Positions 33,011-42,437 of a stretch of DNA of 64,000 nt are shown piece by piece (position 1 is the first letter of the stretch; each line of letters begins with the position of its first letter). Made by a program: the position numbers and the translations under genes. Origin of the DNA: an uncultured Roseburia sp. (GTDB lineage Bacteria > Bacillota > Clostridia > Lachnospirales > Lachnospiraceae); contig CANSKO010000008.1 in assembly GCA_947647505.1 (NCBI GenBank), positions 62,001 through 126,000 of the forward strand, read 5' to 3'. The notes beneath the pieces are model-generated. The model saw only the letters and a list, made by a program, of their open reading frames with translations. It was not told where the DNA came from and ran no database searches.

Positions 33011-34054
33011 TTAAGCCATCTCCGCTTTTAACGCCGCCGTCAGAGCCGGAACGATCTTATTCAGATCGCCAACAAGCCCATAATCCGCTACGTCGAAGAT
33101 CGGCGCGTCCTCATCCTTATTGATCGCTACGATCAAATCAGAATCTTCCATACCTGCAACGTGCTGAATCGCGCCCGAAATGCCGATTGCAAAGTAGATC
33201 TGCGGACGAACGGTTTTTCCAGTCTGTCCAACCTGCAAATCCACCGGCTGCCAGCCGTTTTCTACGACTGCACGGGAACAGCTTACCGTTGCGTTCAATA
33301 CTTCCGCCAGATCATCCAGCAGCTTGAAATTCTCTTTGGAGCCAACGCCGCGGCCGCCGGACACTAAAATCTTTGCATCCATGATATTCGCCGCCGTTTT
33401 TACTGCCTTCACTACGTTTAAAATTTCTACATAGCGATTGTTTGGCTCAAATCCCGGATTGAATTCTACAATGTTTGCTTTTGCGCCTTCGATCGGAGCG
33501 ATCTTCTGCATAACGCCAGGACGTACCGTCGCCATCTGCGGGCGGTGGTCCGGACATGCGATCGTAGCAATCGTGTTGCCGCCGAATGCAGGACGCGTCA
33601 TCAAAAGCTGATTGTGCTTCTGCTCGCTCTCTTTGCCAGGCGCAGCCACCAATGGGAAGTCGCCAATCTCAAGCACGGTACAGTCTGCCGTCAGACCGGT
33701 TGCAACCCTTGCGGAAACGGTCGGGCCAAGATCACGGCCGATTGCCGTTGCGCCAACCAGCATAATGTCCGGTTTATACTCATTGATCACCGACGACAGT
33801 GCGTGTGCGTACGGTTCTGTCCGATAATCCTTCAGCTGCGGATCATCCACTACGATCACTTTGTCTGCTCCATATACCGCCAGCTCATCCGCAAGGCCCT
33901 TTACGTCGGAACCAATCAGGACTGCCGTTACGTCTGTATCCAAATCTTTTGCCAGGTCTTTTGCTTTGCCAAGTAATTCAAATGCAACGCCGTCTAATAC
34001 GTTGTCTACCTGCTGTGCAAAGACATATACTCCCTTATATTCTTCTAAGCCCAT
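33011..34054 (-). CDS. etfA: Electron transfer flavoprotein alpha subunit
   Basis: 347 residues from the ATG at 34054 (MGLEEYKGVYVFAQQ); GTG codons at 34063 and 34066 are possible alternative starts. The N-terminal alpha/beta half carries AVLIGSDVKGLADEL. The C-terminal FAD-binding half has VSGGRGVGSKENF, QVGQTGKTVRPQIYFAIGISGAIQHVAGM and INKDEDAPIFDVADYG. With EtfB and Bcd it should form the cytoplasmic bifurcating complex that reduces crotonyl-CoA and ferredoxin with NADH. Last gene of the operon. Confidence 0.95.
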   Translation of the reverse strand: MGLEEYKGVYVFAQQVDNVLDGVAFELLGKAKDLAKDLDTDVTAVLIGSDVKGLADELAVYGADKVIVVDDPQLKDYRTEPYAHALSSVINEYKPDIMLVGATAIGRDLGPTVSARVATGLTADCTVLEIGDFPLVAAPGKESEQKHNQLLMTRPAFGGNTIATIACPDHRPQMATVRPGVMQKIAPIEGAKANIVEFNPGFEPNNRYVEILNVVKAVKTAANIMDAKILVSGGRGVGSKENFKLLDDLAEVLNATVSCSRAVVENGWQPVDLQVGQTGKTVRPQIYFAIGISGAIQHVAGMEDSDLIVAINKDEDAPIFDVADYGLVGDLNKIVPALTAALKAEMA

Positions 34055-34083
34055 TGTATTCACCACTTTTCCTTATTTTTATT

Positions 34084-34866
34084 TTAGATGATATGTTTCT
34101 CTTTGAATTTGCCCATCAGATAAGCAACTGCTTCATCCGTGTCAAGCACAACTTTTTCTCCCGCTCCTTTGCGGACTTTATCGGATGCCTTTGCAATCTT
34201 CGTCGGTGAACCCTTTAATCCAAGATTTGCATCGTCAACATCCTTTAAGTCGGGTCTTCCCCATACGGTTACATCTTTTTCATATGCATCAAAGATCCCG
34301 CCCGGCGTCATATAACGCGGCTCGTTCAGTTCGGATAACGCCGTAATCAGACAGGGCATCGTCACTTTTAATTCATGATATCTGTCTTCGTACTGACGCT
34401 CAATGACAACAGCGTCGCCGTCAACTTTGATATTCTGCGCATAGGAAATCACCGGAAGTCCAAGATGCTCTGCAATCTGCGGTCCAACCTGCGCGGTATC
34501 GCCGTCGATTGCCTGACGGCCTGTGATGATAAGGTCATATTCCAGATTGCGGATCGCGCCGGCCAACGTAGTGGAGGTCGCCCATGTATCGGCTCCGCCC
34601 AATACCCTGTCCGTTACAAGGATGCCTTTGTCAGCTCCCATAGCCATAGCCTCGCGAAGCACCTCGTCTGCCTTCGGAAGTCCCATCGTAACGACCGTAA
34701 CTTCCGCTCCGTTTTCTTCTTTGATTCTAAGCGCTGCCTCCAGTCCGGCTTTGTCGTCCGGATTCATAATGGTAAGCATTGCAGCTCTGTTTAATGTACC
34801 GTCCGGGTTAAACTGTACGCCGCCCTTGGTATCCGGTACCTGTTTTACACATACAACTATCTTCAC
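34084..34866 (-). CDS. etfB: Electron transfer flavoprotein beta subunit
   Basis: 260 residues. The start is the GTG at 34866: AAGGAG lies 8 bases before it, and the protein then begins MKIVVCVKQVPDT as in other EtfB proteins. Family signatures are visible: NPDDKAGLEAALRIKE, VTVVTMGLPKADEVLREAMAMGAD, ITGRQAIDGDTAQVGPQIAE and the C-terminal KASDKVRKGAGEKV. It pairs with EtfA encoded 29 bases downstream. Confidence 0.95.
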   Translation of the reverse strand: MKIVVCVKQVPDTKGGVQFNPDGTLNRAAMLTIMNPDDKAGLEAALRIKEENGAEVTVVTMGLPKADEVLREAMAMGADKGILVTDRVLGGADTWATSTTLAGAIRNLEYDLIITGRQAIDGDTAQVGPQIAEHLGLPVISYAQNIKVDGDAVVIERQYEDRYHELKVTMPCLITALSELNEPRYMTPGGIFDAYEKDVTVWGRPDLKDVDDANLGLKGSPTKIAKASDKVRKGAGEKVVLDTDEAVAYLMGKFKEKHII

Positions 34867-34919
34867 GGTATTCACTCCTTATAATTTTTTATTTATGGGG
34901 GTCGGACGCGGATGCGCGG

Positions 34920-36074
34920 CTATTTTAAAAGCGCGCCTGAGATTACCATTCTCTGCACTTCTGACGTTCCCTCGTAAATCTCGGTAATCTTCGCGTCACG
35001 CATCATGCGCTCTACGTCATACTCTCTGATATATCCATATCCACCGAATAACTGAACGACTTCCGTCGTAACAGCCATAGCCGTCTCTGCCGCAAATAAT
35101 TTCGCTTTTGCCGCTTCTACAGAATATACTTTCTGCGTCGCTTTTGCCATAGCCGCTTTGTAAACAAGAAGCTGTGCAGCCTCGATCCTTGCAGCCATAT
35201 CCGCCAGCTTAAACTGCGTATTCTGCTGCTGCGCGATGGAACGGCCAAACTGCTTTCTTTCTTTCGTGTAAGCAACCGCTCTGTCCAGCGCTCCTTCTGC
35301 AATGCCAAGCGCCTGAGCGGCAATGCCGATTCGTCCGCCGTCCAGCGTATGCATGGCGATTGGGAAGCCCTTTCCTTCCGGTCCAAGCAGATTCTCTTTC
35401 GGAATTCTGCAATCTTCAAAGATCAGTTCATATGTAGAGGAACCGCGAATACCCATTTTCTTCTCTTTTGTGCCAAAGGAGAAGCCCGGCGCGTCTTTGT
35501 CTACGATAAATGCAGAGAAGTTCTTTTTCTTTCTGCCTCTCTTGTCCGTTACAACGCTTGTAATTGCGATTACGATATAAACGTCCGCCACTTTACCATT
35601 TGTGATAAAGCATTTGGAGCCGTTTAAAATCCATTCATCGCCGTCTAAAACAGCCTTTGTCTGCGCGCCCTGCGCGTCCGTTCCTGCGCCCGGCTCCGTC
35701 AGTGCAAATGCGCCAAGCTTTTCACCCGTCGCAAGCGGCTTTACGTATTTCTGCTTCTGCTCTTCCGTGCCGTAAGTTAAAATCGGATCGATGCAAAGCG
35801 ATGTGTGCGCAGATACGATAACGCCGGTCGTGCCGCATACTTTAGACAGCTCTTCCACGCACATCACGTACGTCAGAGGGTCGCAGCCCTGTCCGCCGTA
35901 CTCTTTTGGAACCGGAATCCCAAGAAAGCCAAGCTTCTGCATTTTCTTTACGGTTTCCACTGGAAACTCTTCTGTCTCATCCACTTCCTGAGCCAGAGGC
36001 TTCACTTCGTTTTCAGCGAATTCTCTGAATAAAGATCTCGCCATTTCATGTTTTTTATCTAAACCGAAATCCAT
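34920..36074 (-). CDS. bcd: Butyryl-CoA dehydrogenase (short-chain acyl-CoA dehydrogenase)
   Basis: 384 residues, normal for the family. Motifs: FALTEPGAGTDAQGAQT, WILNGSKCFITNG, ERKQFGRSIAQQQ, and the catalytic glutamate in ITEIYEGTSEVQRM. It reduces crotonyl-CoA to butyryl-CoA using FAD, coupled to EtfAB. It lies between hbd and etfB. A structured 118-base gap separates it from hbd, which may let its expression differ from that of the upstream genes. Confidence 0.95.
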   Translation of the reverse strand: MDFGLDKKHEMARSLFREFAENEVKPLAQEVDETEEFPVETVKKMQKLGFLGIPVPKEYGGQGCDPLTYVMCVEELSKVCGTTGVIVSAHTSLCIDPILTYGTEEQKQKYVKPLATGEKLGAFALTEPGAGTDAQGAQTKAVLDGDEWILNGSKCFITNGKVADVYIVIAITSVVTDKRGRKKKNFSAFIVDKDAPGFSFGTKEKKMGIRGSSTYELIFEDCRIPKENLLGPEGKGFPIAMHTLDGGRIGIAAQALGIAEGALDRAVAYTKERKQFGRSIAQQQNTQFKLADMAARIEAAQLLVYKAAMAKATQKVYSVEAAKAKLFAAETAMAVTTEVVQLFGGYGYIREYDVERMMRDAKITEIYEGTSEVQRMVISGALLK

Positions 36075-36107
36075 GATTTTCTATTCCTCCATGTCTATTA
36101 TTCTACA

Positions 36108-36154
36108 AAACGCCCACAGGCCAAAACGGGCCGAAAACAGCAACACGGGCGTTT
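36108..36154 (-). other. Nested hairpin in the hbd-bcd intergenic region
   Basis: On the minus strand AAACGCCC and GGGCGTTT pair, enclosing an inner GGCC-CGTTTT-GGCC hairpin. There is no long T-run, so it is more likely an RNA-processing, stability or weak attenuation element than a full terminator. Confidence 0.5.
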
Positions 36155-36191
36155 CGTCCTGATTGCCAGTTCTCTTTTTATTACAGATCCA

Positions 36192-37064
36192 TTACTGCGC
36201 GTCTACCGGCGTCTTCGTACGGTCTGCATTGTATACGTAGAAGCCCTTTCCGCTCTTTGCGCCGAGGTTGCCGCCGCGAACCATCTTGCGGATCAACGGA
36301 CATGCGCGATATTTGCTGTCGCCCGTTTCATTGTAAAGAACGTCCATAATGGCAAGGCAGATGTCAAGACCGATAAAATCACCAAGCTCCAAGGGTCCCA
36401 TCGGATGGTTTGCGCCAAGCTTCATGGCAGCGTCAATGCCGGCGATGTCGGATACGCCTTCCATCTTGATGAACGCGGCTTCGTTAATCATTGGGATTAA
36501 AATGCGGTTTACGACAAATCCCGCCGCTTCGTTTACCTGTACCGGCGTCTTGCCGATTTCTTCGGAGATCTTCTTGATTGCGTCTACCGTTTCTGCCGGA
36601 GTGTTTACGCCCGCAATGACTTCGATCAGCTTCATGCGGTCAGCCGGGTTAAAGAAATGCATGCCAACCATTGGACGCGTTAAGCCGTTTCCGATTTCCG
36701 TAATGGAAAGGCTTGACGTATTGGAAGCGAAAATGCATTCCGGTTTTGCAATCTTATCCAGTTCGGAAAACGTCGTCTTCTTCACTTCCATATTTTCAAA
36801 AGCGGCTTCCACGATTAAGTCGCAGTCTGCGCAAAGGTCTTCTTTTAAGCCCGGCGTAATTTTCGCAAGGATCGCGTCTGCCGCTTCCTGCGTCATTTTG
36901 CCTTTCTGCACAAGCCTGTCATAGCCCTTCTGGATCTTCGCCTTTCCGCCGTCTGCCCACTCCTGTTTGATGTCGCAGAGCGCCACTTCGTATCCGTCTA
37001 CCTGAGCGAATGCTTTTGCGATGCCCTGTCCCATGGTGCCTGCACCGATAACTCCTACCTTCAT
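36192..37064 (-). CDS. hbd: 3-hydroxybutyryl-CoA dehydrogenase
   Basis: 290 residues from the ATG at 37064, chosen over 37106 because GAAGGAGG lies 8 bases upstream. The N-terminal Rossmann motif is KVGVIGAGTMGQGIA. The catalytic His is in VGMHFFNPADRMKLIEVI, and the C-terminal part has AAGFVVNRILIPMINEA and LGANHPMGPLELGDFIGLD. It reduces acetoacetyl-CoA to 3-hydroxybutyryl-CoA. It follows thl. The crotonase (crt) gene that often sits in such operons is absent here. Confidence 0.96.
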   Translation of the reverse strand: MKVGVIGAGTMGQGIAKAFAQVDGYEVALCDIKQEWADGGKAKIQKGYDRLVQKGKMTQEAADAILAKITPGLKEDLCADCDLIVEAAFENMEVKKTTFSELDKIAKPECIFASNTSSLSITEIGNGLTRPMVGMHFFNPADRMKLIEVIAGVNTPAETVDAIKKISEEIGKTPVQVNEAAGFVVNRILIPMINEAAFIKMEGVSDIAGIDAAMKLGANHPMGPLELGDFIGLDICLAIMDVLYNETGDSKYRACPLIRKMVRGGNLGAKSGKGFYVYNADRTKTPVDAQ

Positions 37065-37149
37065 TGTAGTTCCTCCTTCATTGATTTTATTATGGCATAT
37101 GAACATCCGAGAAGCAAATACCTCCCGGATGTCTTTTTTCTTTGATCAG

Positions 37150-38334
37150 TTAGTCTCTCTCTACGATGGTTGCGCAGCCCATGCCGCCGCCAATGCAAAG
37201 CGTTGCAAGGCCTTTCTTCGCATCCCTCTTCTGCATCTCATGCAGCAGCGTTACCAGAATGCGGCAGCCGGACGCTCCAACCGGATGTCCCAGCGCGATT
37301 GCGCCGCCGTTTACATTTACTTTATCCATATTGAACTTCAAATCCCTTGCGACTGCGATCGACTGCGCCGCAAACGCTTCGTTTGCTTCTACCAGATCCA
37401 TATCGTCAATCGTAAGGCCTGTCGATGCGAATACTTTATTGGTAGCCGCAACCGGGCCGATTCCCATGATTTCCGGAGCTACGCCGCCAAGCGCGCCTGC
37501 AACCCAGGTAGCCATCGGCGTTACGCCAAGCTCTTTTGCCTTTTCTTCACTCATTACGACCATCGCCGCAGCGCCGTCGTTAATGCCGGAAGCGTTGCCT
37601 GCCGTCACGAGCCCGCCTTCTTTGCCGGAGCAGCATTTTAAACTGGAAAGGCTTTCTTTTGTCGTGCCGGCGCGCGGTCCCTCGTCCTTTGCAAACAGAA
37701 CCGTCTCTCTCTTTACTTTTACCGGAACCGGAACGATTTCATCGTCAAATCTGCCTTCTGCGATTGCTTTTTCACATTTCTGCTGGCTGTTTGCCGAAAA
37801 CTCGTCTAATTCTTCTCTGGTAAGTCCATATTTATCACATACGTTCTCTGCCGTAATCATCATGTGGTAGTGGTTGAACGCGTCTGTAAGAGCATCGTTT
37901 ACCATAGTATCGATGATCGTCGCATTGTTCATACGGTATCCAAAACGAGCTTTTGTCATTGCATACGGAGCCATCGACATATTCTCCATACCGCCTGCAA
38001 CGACGACGTCAGCCTGTCCTGACAGAATCAGGCTTGCAGCTTCGTTTACGCATTTCAAGCCGGAACCGCATACGACGTTTAAAGTGAATGCCGGAACTTC
38101 AATCGGCAGACCCGCTTTGATCGATGCCTGACGCGCAACGTTCTGTCCCTGTGCAGCCTGAATAACGCATCCCATCATGACTTCATCCACCTGCTCCGGC
38201 TTTACGCCTGCCCGATTCAAAGCTTCCTTAATCACGATTGCGCCCAGATCAGCCGCCGGGGTGTTGCTCAATGCCCCGCCCATTTTTCCGATTGCCGTAC
38301 GGCATGCGCCTGCTAAAACTACTTTCTTTGCCAT
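37150..38334 (-). CDS. thl: Acetyl-CoA acetyltransferase (thiolase)
   Basis: 394 residues. The acyl-accepting cysteine is in [15 protein letters not shown] (about residue 88), the second active site has [19 protein letters not shown], and the end [13 protein letters not shown] gives the third. It joins two acetyl-CoA to acetoacetyl-CoA, the first step of butyrate formation. It is first in the operon. A promoter candidate (TTGCAA-17-TACTGT) lies about 110 bases upstream. Confidence 0.96.
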   Translation of the reverse strand: MAKKVVLAGACRTAIGKMGGALSNTPAADLGAIVIKEALNRAGVKPEQVDEVMMGCVIQAAQGQNVARQASIKAGLPIEVPAFTLNVVCGSGLKCVNEAASLILSGQADVVVAGGMENMSMAPYAMTKARFGYRMNNATIIDTMVNDALTDAFNHYHMMITAENVCDKYGLTREELDEFSANSQQKCEKAIAEGRFDDEIVPVPVKVKRETVLFAKDEGPRAGTTKESLSSLKCCSGKEGGLVTAGNASGINDGAAAMVVMSEEKAKELGVTPMATWVAGALGGVAPEIMGIGPVAATNKVFASTGLTIDDMDLVEANEAFAAQSIAVARDLKFNMDKVNVNGGAIALGHPVGASGCRILVTLLHEMQKRDAKKGLATLCIGGGMGCATIVERD

Positions 38335-38445
38335 TTTCTCGTCTCCTTATCCATATTTTTTCGAAGCAGCGTGTCTGCCACCGTCCTGATGCTGTAAAAT
38401 TCCGGCCAAATAACAGCGCGTTGGCACGCTTGCCCTTTCCCATTA

Positions 38446-38474
38446 ACAGTATCATATTTTCCATTTCTTTGCAA
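38446..38474 (-). promoter_or_regulatory. Putative promoter of the butyrate operon
   Basis: On the minus strand TTGCAA, 17 bases, TACTGT. It lies in the 174-base gap between the pyrD stop and the thl start. The boxes are moderate matches. Confidence 0.45.
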
Positions 38475-38508
38475 GGATTTCACGGCAAAATCTGCGCTTT
38501 TGAACCCT

Positions 38509-39414
38509 CTATTCCACCGCGCCGGTCAGCTCGCTCACCTCTGCAATTCCATGCTCGATCAGATAGGCTTCCATCCCCTCTGTCACTGCGATTACGGCCG
38601 CCGGATTCTGAAAATTCGCCGTCCCCACGGATACCGCGGTCGCGCCCGCCAGCATCATTTCGATCGCGTCCTCCGCCGTTTGAATCCCGCCCATGCCGAT
38701 GATCGGAAGCTTTACCGCGCGCGCCGTCTGATACACCATGCGAACCGCGATCGGATGAATGGCCGGGCCGGAAAGCCCGCCGGTACGATTGGCAAGCGCA
38801 AACCTGCGCGTATGCACGTCAATTTTCATTCCCGTCAGCGTATTAATCAGAGAAAGCGCGTCTGCGCCGCCCGCTTCCGCCGCCCGCGCCGTCTCCGTGA
38901 TATCCGTCACGTTTGGGCTTAATTTCATAATGACCGGCTGCGCGGCATGCCGCTTCACTTCTTTTGTAATCTCCTCTACGCTTTTGGGATTTTGCCCAAA
39001 CGCTATGCCGCCTTCTTTTACATTTGGACACGAAATGTTCATTTCCAGCAAATCCACCGGCTGATCCGAAAGGCGCTCTGCGACTTCACAGTAATCTGCG
39101 ACGCTTCTTCCGCAGACATTGACGATAATCCTCGTATCATACTGTTTTAAAAATGGAATGTCCCGTCTGATAAACAGATCAATGCCAGGATTTTGCAGAC
39201 CGATCGCATTTAACATGCCGCCGCAGACTTCCGCTACGCGCGGCGTCGGATTGCCTTCCCAGGGCACATTGGCAACGCCCTTTGTCACAACGGCCCCCAG
39301 ACGGTTCAAATCCACAAACTCCGAAAATTCCTCTCCCGATCCAAACGTGCCGGACGCCGTCATAACAGGACTTTTTAACGTAACTCCGGCAAGGCTGATG
39401 CGCATAGAACTCAA
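38509..39414 (-). CDS. pyrD: Dihydroorotate dehydrogenase, catalytic subunit (type 1B)
   Basis: 301 residues. Typical of the NAD-linked class: PVMTASGTFGSGEE, NAIGLQNPGID, the catalytic cysteine in ISCPNVKEGG, and C-terminal FMN-phosphate-binding IGMGGIQTAEDAIEMMLAGATAVSVGT (quoted in two parts: IGMGGIQTAEDAIE and MLAGATAVSVGT). It oxidises dihydroorotate and passes electrons to PyrK. The start is a TTG at 39414 overlapping the pyrK stop, or an ATG 9 bases later at 39405; GGAGGTGGAG serves both. Confidence 0.94.
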   Translation of the reverse strand: MSSMRISLAGVTLKSPVMTASGTFGSGEEFSEFVDLNRLGAVVTKGVANVPWEGNPTPRVAEVCGGMLNAIGLQNPGIDLFIRRDIPFLKQYDTRIIVNVCGRSVADYCEVAERLSDQPVDLLEMNISCPNVKEGGIAFGQNPKSVEEITKEVKRHAAQPVIMKLSPNVTDITETARAAEAGGADALSLINTLTGMKIDVHTRRFALANRTGGLSGPAIHPIAVRMVYQTARAVKLPIIGMGGIQTAEDAIEMMLAGATAVSVGTANFQNPAAVIAVTEGMEAYLIEHGIAEVSELTGAVE

Positions 39415-40178
39415 AACTCCACCTCCTCTGCCGCAAATACCGGACCTTCTTTACAGATTCTTTTATTGTTTACGTTCGTATGCGCGTCAATCTCTTTGGA
39501 TTTGCAGACGCATCCCAGACAGGCGCCGATGCCGCACGCCATGCGCTCTTCCAAAGACACCTGGCATTCGATGCCCTGCTCCGCCGCGTATTGTTTTAAC
39601 GCGCGCAGCATCGGCAGCGGCCCACAGGCATACAGCGTCTGCGCATGCAGCCGCTTGTTTTGGATGACGTCTAAAACAGTTCCCTTCGTCCCAGCGCTTC
39701 CATCCTCCGTAGCGATCGATACGGTTCCATACGCTTCAAATTCCCTCTGTAAAAACAGCGCGTCACGATATCCCAGCACAATCTGTTTTTCACATTCCAG
39801 CTCCTGCGCCAGCGCAAGCATAGGAGGAATGCCGATGCCGCCGCCAACGAGAAGCGCTGTTTCTTTCTTCTTTGAAAAACCGTTTCCCAGAGGCCCCATA
39901 ACGTCTATGCGCATTCCCGCCTCCATACGGGAAAATTCTTCCGTCCCTTTTCCCGCCACGCGAAATACAAGGCGAATTGCATGTTCTTTTCTGTCGATTT
40001 CGCAAATGCTGATCGGCCGGGGCAAAAGCCTACTCTCGTCTTTGCAGTACAGCGCAACAAACTGTCCCGCTCTGGCCGCGCCCGCAATCCGCTCCGTATG
40101 CAGCCGGATATCGAATATCCCGGGCGCAATTTCATTTTTCGAAAGCAAAAGCGCCTGCTCTTTCTGTCTCTTTGTCAT
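39411..40178 (-). CDS. pyrK: Dihydroorotate dehydrogenase electron transfer subunit
   Basis: 255 residues. It has a ferredoxin-reductase-like FAD domain (LLPRPISICEID), an NAD-binding domain (LLVGGGIGIPPMLALAQEL), and a C-terminal [2Fe-2S] site with cysteines in MACGIGACLGCVCK plus a later CKEG. It links dihydroorotate oxidation to NAD. AGGAG precedes the ATG, and its stop overlaps the pyrD start. Confidence 0.94.
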   Translation of the reverse strand: MTKRQKEQALLLSKNEIAPGIFDIRLHTERIAGAARAGQFVALYCKDESRLLPRPISICEIDRKEHAIRLVFRVAGKGTEEFSRMEAGMRIDVMGPLGNGFSKKKETALLVGGGIGIPPMLALAQELECEKQIVLGYRDALFLQREFEAYGTVSIATEDGSAGTKGTVLDVIQNKRLHAQTLYACGPLPMLRALKQYAAEQGIECQVSLEERMACGIGACLGCVCKSKEIDAHTNVNNKRICKEGPVFAAEEVEF

Positions 40179-40187
40179 ACGCCTCTC

Positions 40188-41117
40188 CTATTTGGCCGCA
40201 CGCAGCGCGCCGTCAATATCCTGTATCATCGCTTCCGTCGCCGCACGAGCCGCCTCCGCAAAGCGCTCGCTGCCGTACTTCTGATACACTTCCTGCCTGT
40301 AAGCTGCAATAATGCCTCTGGAAGAATTGACGATTGCGCCAAGCCCGTCCGAATTGAAAAAGTGCGCCAGATCCGATCCCTTTCCGCCCTGCGCGCCATA
40401 GCCTGGCACGAGCAGAAAGCTCTTCGGCATGATCTTACGGAGTATTTTCCCCATTTCAGGATACGTAGCCCCTACGACGGCTCCCACACAGCTGTATGCG
40501 CCTTCCATATACGCCTCGCCCCATTGCGCGACTTTCTCTCCGACCCATTCATACAGCGGCCTTCCGTCGATGATGCGGTCCTGAAATTCGCCGCTGGAAG
40601 GATTTGACGTTTTCACCAGAACAAAAATCCCTTTTTTCTCCTGCTTGCAGACATCCAGAAACGGCTGCACGCCATCCGTGCCAAGATATGGATTGACCGT
40701 AGCAAAATCCTCGTCAAACGCGGTACAGATCTGGCTTCCGACTTTTACTTTTCCAAGATGCCCCGCGGCATATGCAGCCGACGTGGAGCCAATATCGCCA
40801 CGCTTGACGTCTCCGATTACGATCAGATCTTTTTCGTGACAGTAATCAATCGTCTTTTGAAACGTCTTTATCCCTTCGACGCCAAACTGCTCATACATTG
40901 CAATCTGCGGCTTGACGGAAGGAATCAGATCGTATACCGCGTCAATAATCGCTTTGTTGTACTGCCAGATGGCTTCCGCCATGCCTGCAAGCGTCTCGCC
41001 ATATTCCGAAAACGCCTGTTTGAGCAAATGCTGCGGAATATACTCCGGCATCGGGTCCAGCCCCACGCAAATCGGCGCATGGGTTTTTTTAATTTTATCC
41101 ACTAATTTCTGAATCAT
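40188..41117 (-). CDS. pyrF: Orotidine 5'-phosphate decarboxylase (type 2, long form)
   Basis: 309 residues, the longer PyrF subfamily. PICVGLDPMPEYIPQ lies at the start, DVKRGDIGSTSAAYA carries the catalytic Lys/Asp cluster, and PGYGAQGGKGSD plus NSSRGIIAAY form the phosphate-binding end. It makes UMP from OMP. GGGAGG lies 7 bases before the ATG. It sits between pyrC and pyrK with gaps of 18 and 9 bases. Confidence 0.95.
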   Translation of the reverse strand: MIQKLVDKIKKTHAPICVGLDPMPEYIPQHLLKQAFSEYGETLAGMAEAIWQYNKAIIDAVYDLIPSVKPQIAMYEQFGVEGIKTFQKTIDYCHEKDLIVIGDVKRGDIGSTSAAYAAGHLGKVKVGSQICTAFDEDFATVNPYLGTDGVQPFLDVCKQEKKGIFVLVKTSNPSSGEFQDRIIDGRPLYEWVGEKVAQWGEAYMEGAYSCVGAVVGATYPEMGKILRKIMPKSFLLVPGYGAQGGKGSDLAHFFNSDGLGAIVNSSRGIIAAYRQEVYQKYGSERFAEAARAATEAMIQDIDGALRAAK

Positions 41118-41135
41118 GAAACTCCTCCCCGCCCG

Positions 41136-42413
41136 TCAATAATCGCTGTACGCCACTTCGCCGGAAACAATTGTGGCAACGACTTTTCCGGTAACTTCTC
41201 TGCCGTCAAACGGCGTATTTTTCGATTTTCCAACAAACTCTTTCGCACAGATCCGATACGTCTGCCGGGGATCAAACACGACAAGATCCGCCGGCGCGCC
41301 CTCCTGTATCCTGCCCCTTTCCGAACCGATGATTCTGGCCGGGTTGTAGCTCAGCTTCTCAGCCATCTGCAGAGGCGTCAGATATCCCTGCAAAACAAGC
41401 TCCGTATACGTCAGCGCCGCCGCCGTCTCAAGCCCCACGATCCCAAACGGCGCACGCTTCATAGACCGTCCCTTTTCAATTGCGGCGTGCGGCGCATGGT
41501 CTGTCGCAATCACGTCGATTACGCCGCTTTTGAGGCCTTCCCGAATCGCCTCCCGGTCTTCTCTGGAACGGAGCGGCGGATTCATTTTATAATTCGCGTC
41601 GTCTTCCGGAATATCGTCTTCCGACAGCGTAAAATGATGCGGGCACGCCTCCGCCGTTACGCAAACGCCTTCTTTTTTGGCCTGTTCCACCATAAAGACG
41701 CTGCCCTTTGTGGAGCAGTGGCAGAGATGCAGGTGCACGCCGACGCCTTTTGCGAGAACGATGTCCCTTGCAACAATCGTATCCTCCACTTCATTCAAAA
41801 TGCCCGGCAGCTGAAGCTCCTGCGCACGCGCTCCGGCGTTCATCACGCCGCCGGCGGCCAGATGCACGTCTTCGCAATGCGCAAATACGGGAATCCCCTC
41901 TTCTTTCGCAATCTGCATCGCTTTATAGTAAACGGCCGTATGCATAACGGATCTGCCGTCCTCGGAAATCGCCGGAATGCCCGCCTGCACCATGCGGCGG
42001 ATGTCGGAAAGCTTTCTGCCCTCCTGCCCCCGGGTAATGGATCCGATCTGATGCACATGCACGGGCGCAAGATTTCTGGCCTTCTGATGCACATAGCTGA
42101 CAACGTCCTCGTTATCCGCCACCGGACGCGTATTGGGCATAGCCAGAATCGTCGTAAAACCGCCTTTTGCCGCCGCACGCGCTCCTGTAACGACCGTTTC
42201 TTTCTCCTCATAGCCCGGATCTCTCAGATGCACGTGCAAATCCACAAATCCCGGCATCACGAAACAGCCTTTTGCATCGATCGTTTTATCCGCCTTTTCC
42301 TTTATCGTTGCGGCAATCCTTTTGATTTTGCCGTCTTCTGTGAGAATATCTGATTTCACATCCGTCTGGGACGCAGGATCGATGACCCTGCCGTTTTTAA
42401 TTAATAATTTCAT
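41136..42413 (-). CDS. pyrC: Dihydroorotase
   Basis: 425 residues, the bacterial class I (Gram-positive) dihydroorotase. Metal ligands are visible in GFVDLHVHLRDPGYEEKET, FAHCEDVHLA, HLCHCSTKGS and VIATDHAPHA, with a final NPARIIG stretch. It closes carbamoyl aspartate to dihydroorotate. pyrB, carA and carB are not in the window. It follows lysC by 24 bases, joining the pyrimidine genes to the aspartate-family genes. Confidence 0.95.
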   Translation of the reverse strand: MKLLIKNGRVIDPASQTDVKSDILTEDGKIKRIAATIKEKADKTIDAKGCFVMPGFVDLHVHLRDPGYEEKETVVTGARAAAKGGFTTILAMPNTRPVADNEDVVSYVHQKARNLAPVHVHQIGSITRGQEGRKLSDIRRMVQAGIPAISEDGRSVMHTAVYYKAMQIAKEEGIPVFAHCEDVHLAAGGVMNAGARAQELQLPGILNEVEDTIVARDIVLAKGVGVHLHLCHCSTKGSVFMVEQAKKEGVCVTAEACPHHFTLSEDDIPEDDANYKMNPPLRSREDREAIREGLKSGVIDVIATDHAPHAAIEKGRSMKRAPFGIVGLETAAALTYTELVLQGYLTPLQMAEKLSYNPARIIGSERGRIQEGAPADLVVFDPRQTYRICAKEFVGKSKNTPFDGREVTGKVVATIVSGEVAYSDY

Positions 42414-42437
42414 TCATCAGTCCCCCTGATCCATCTG

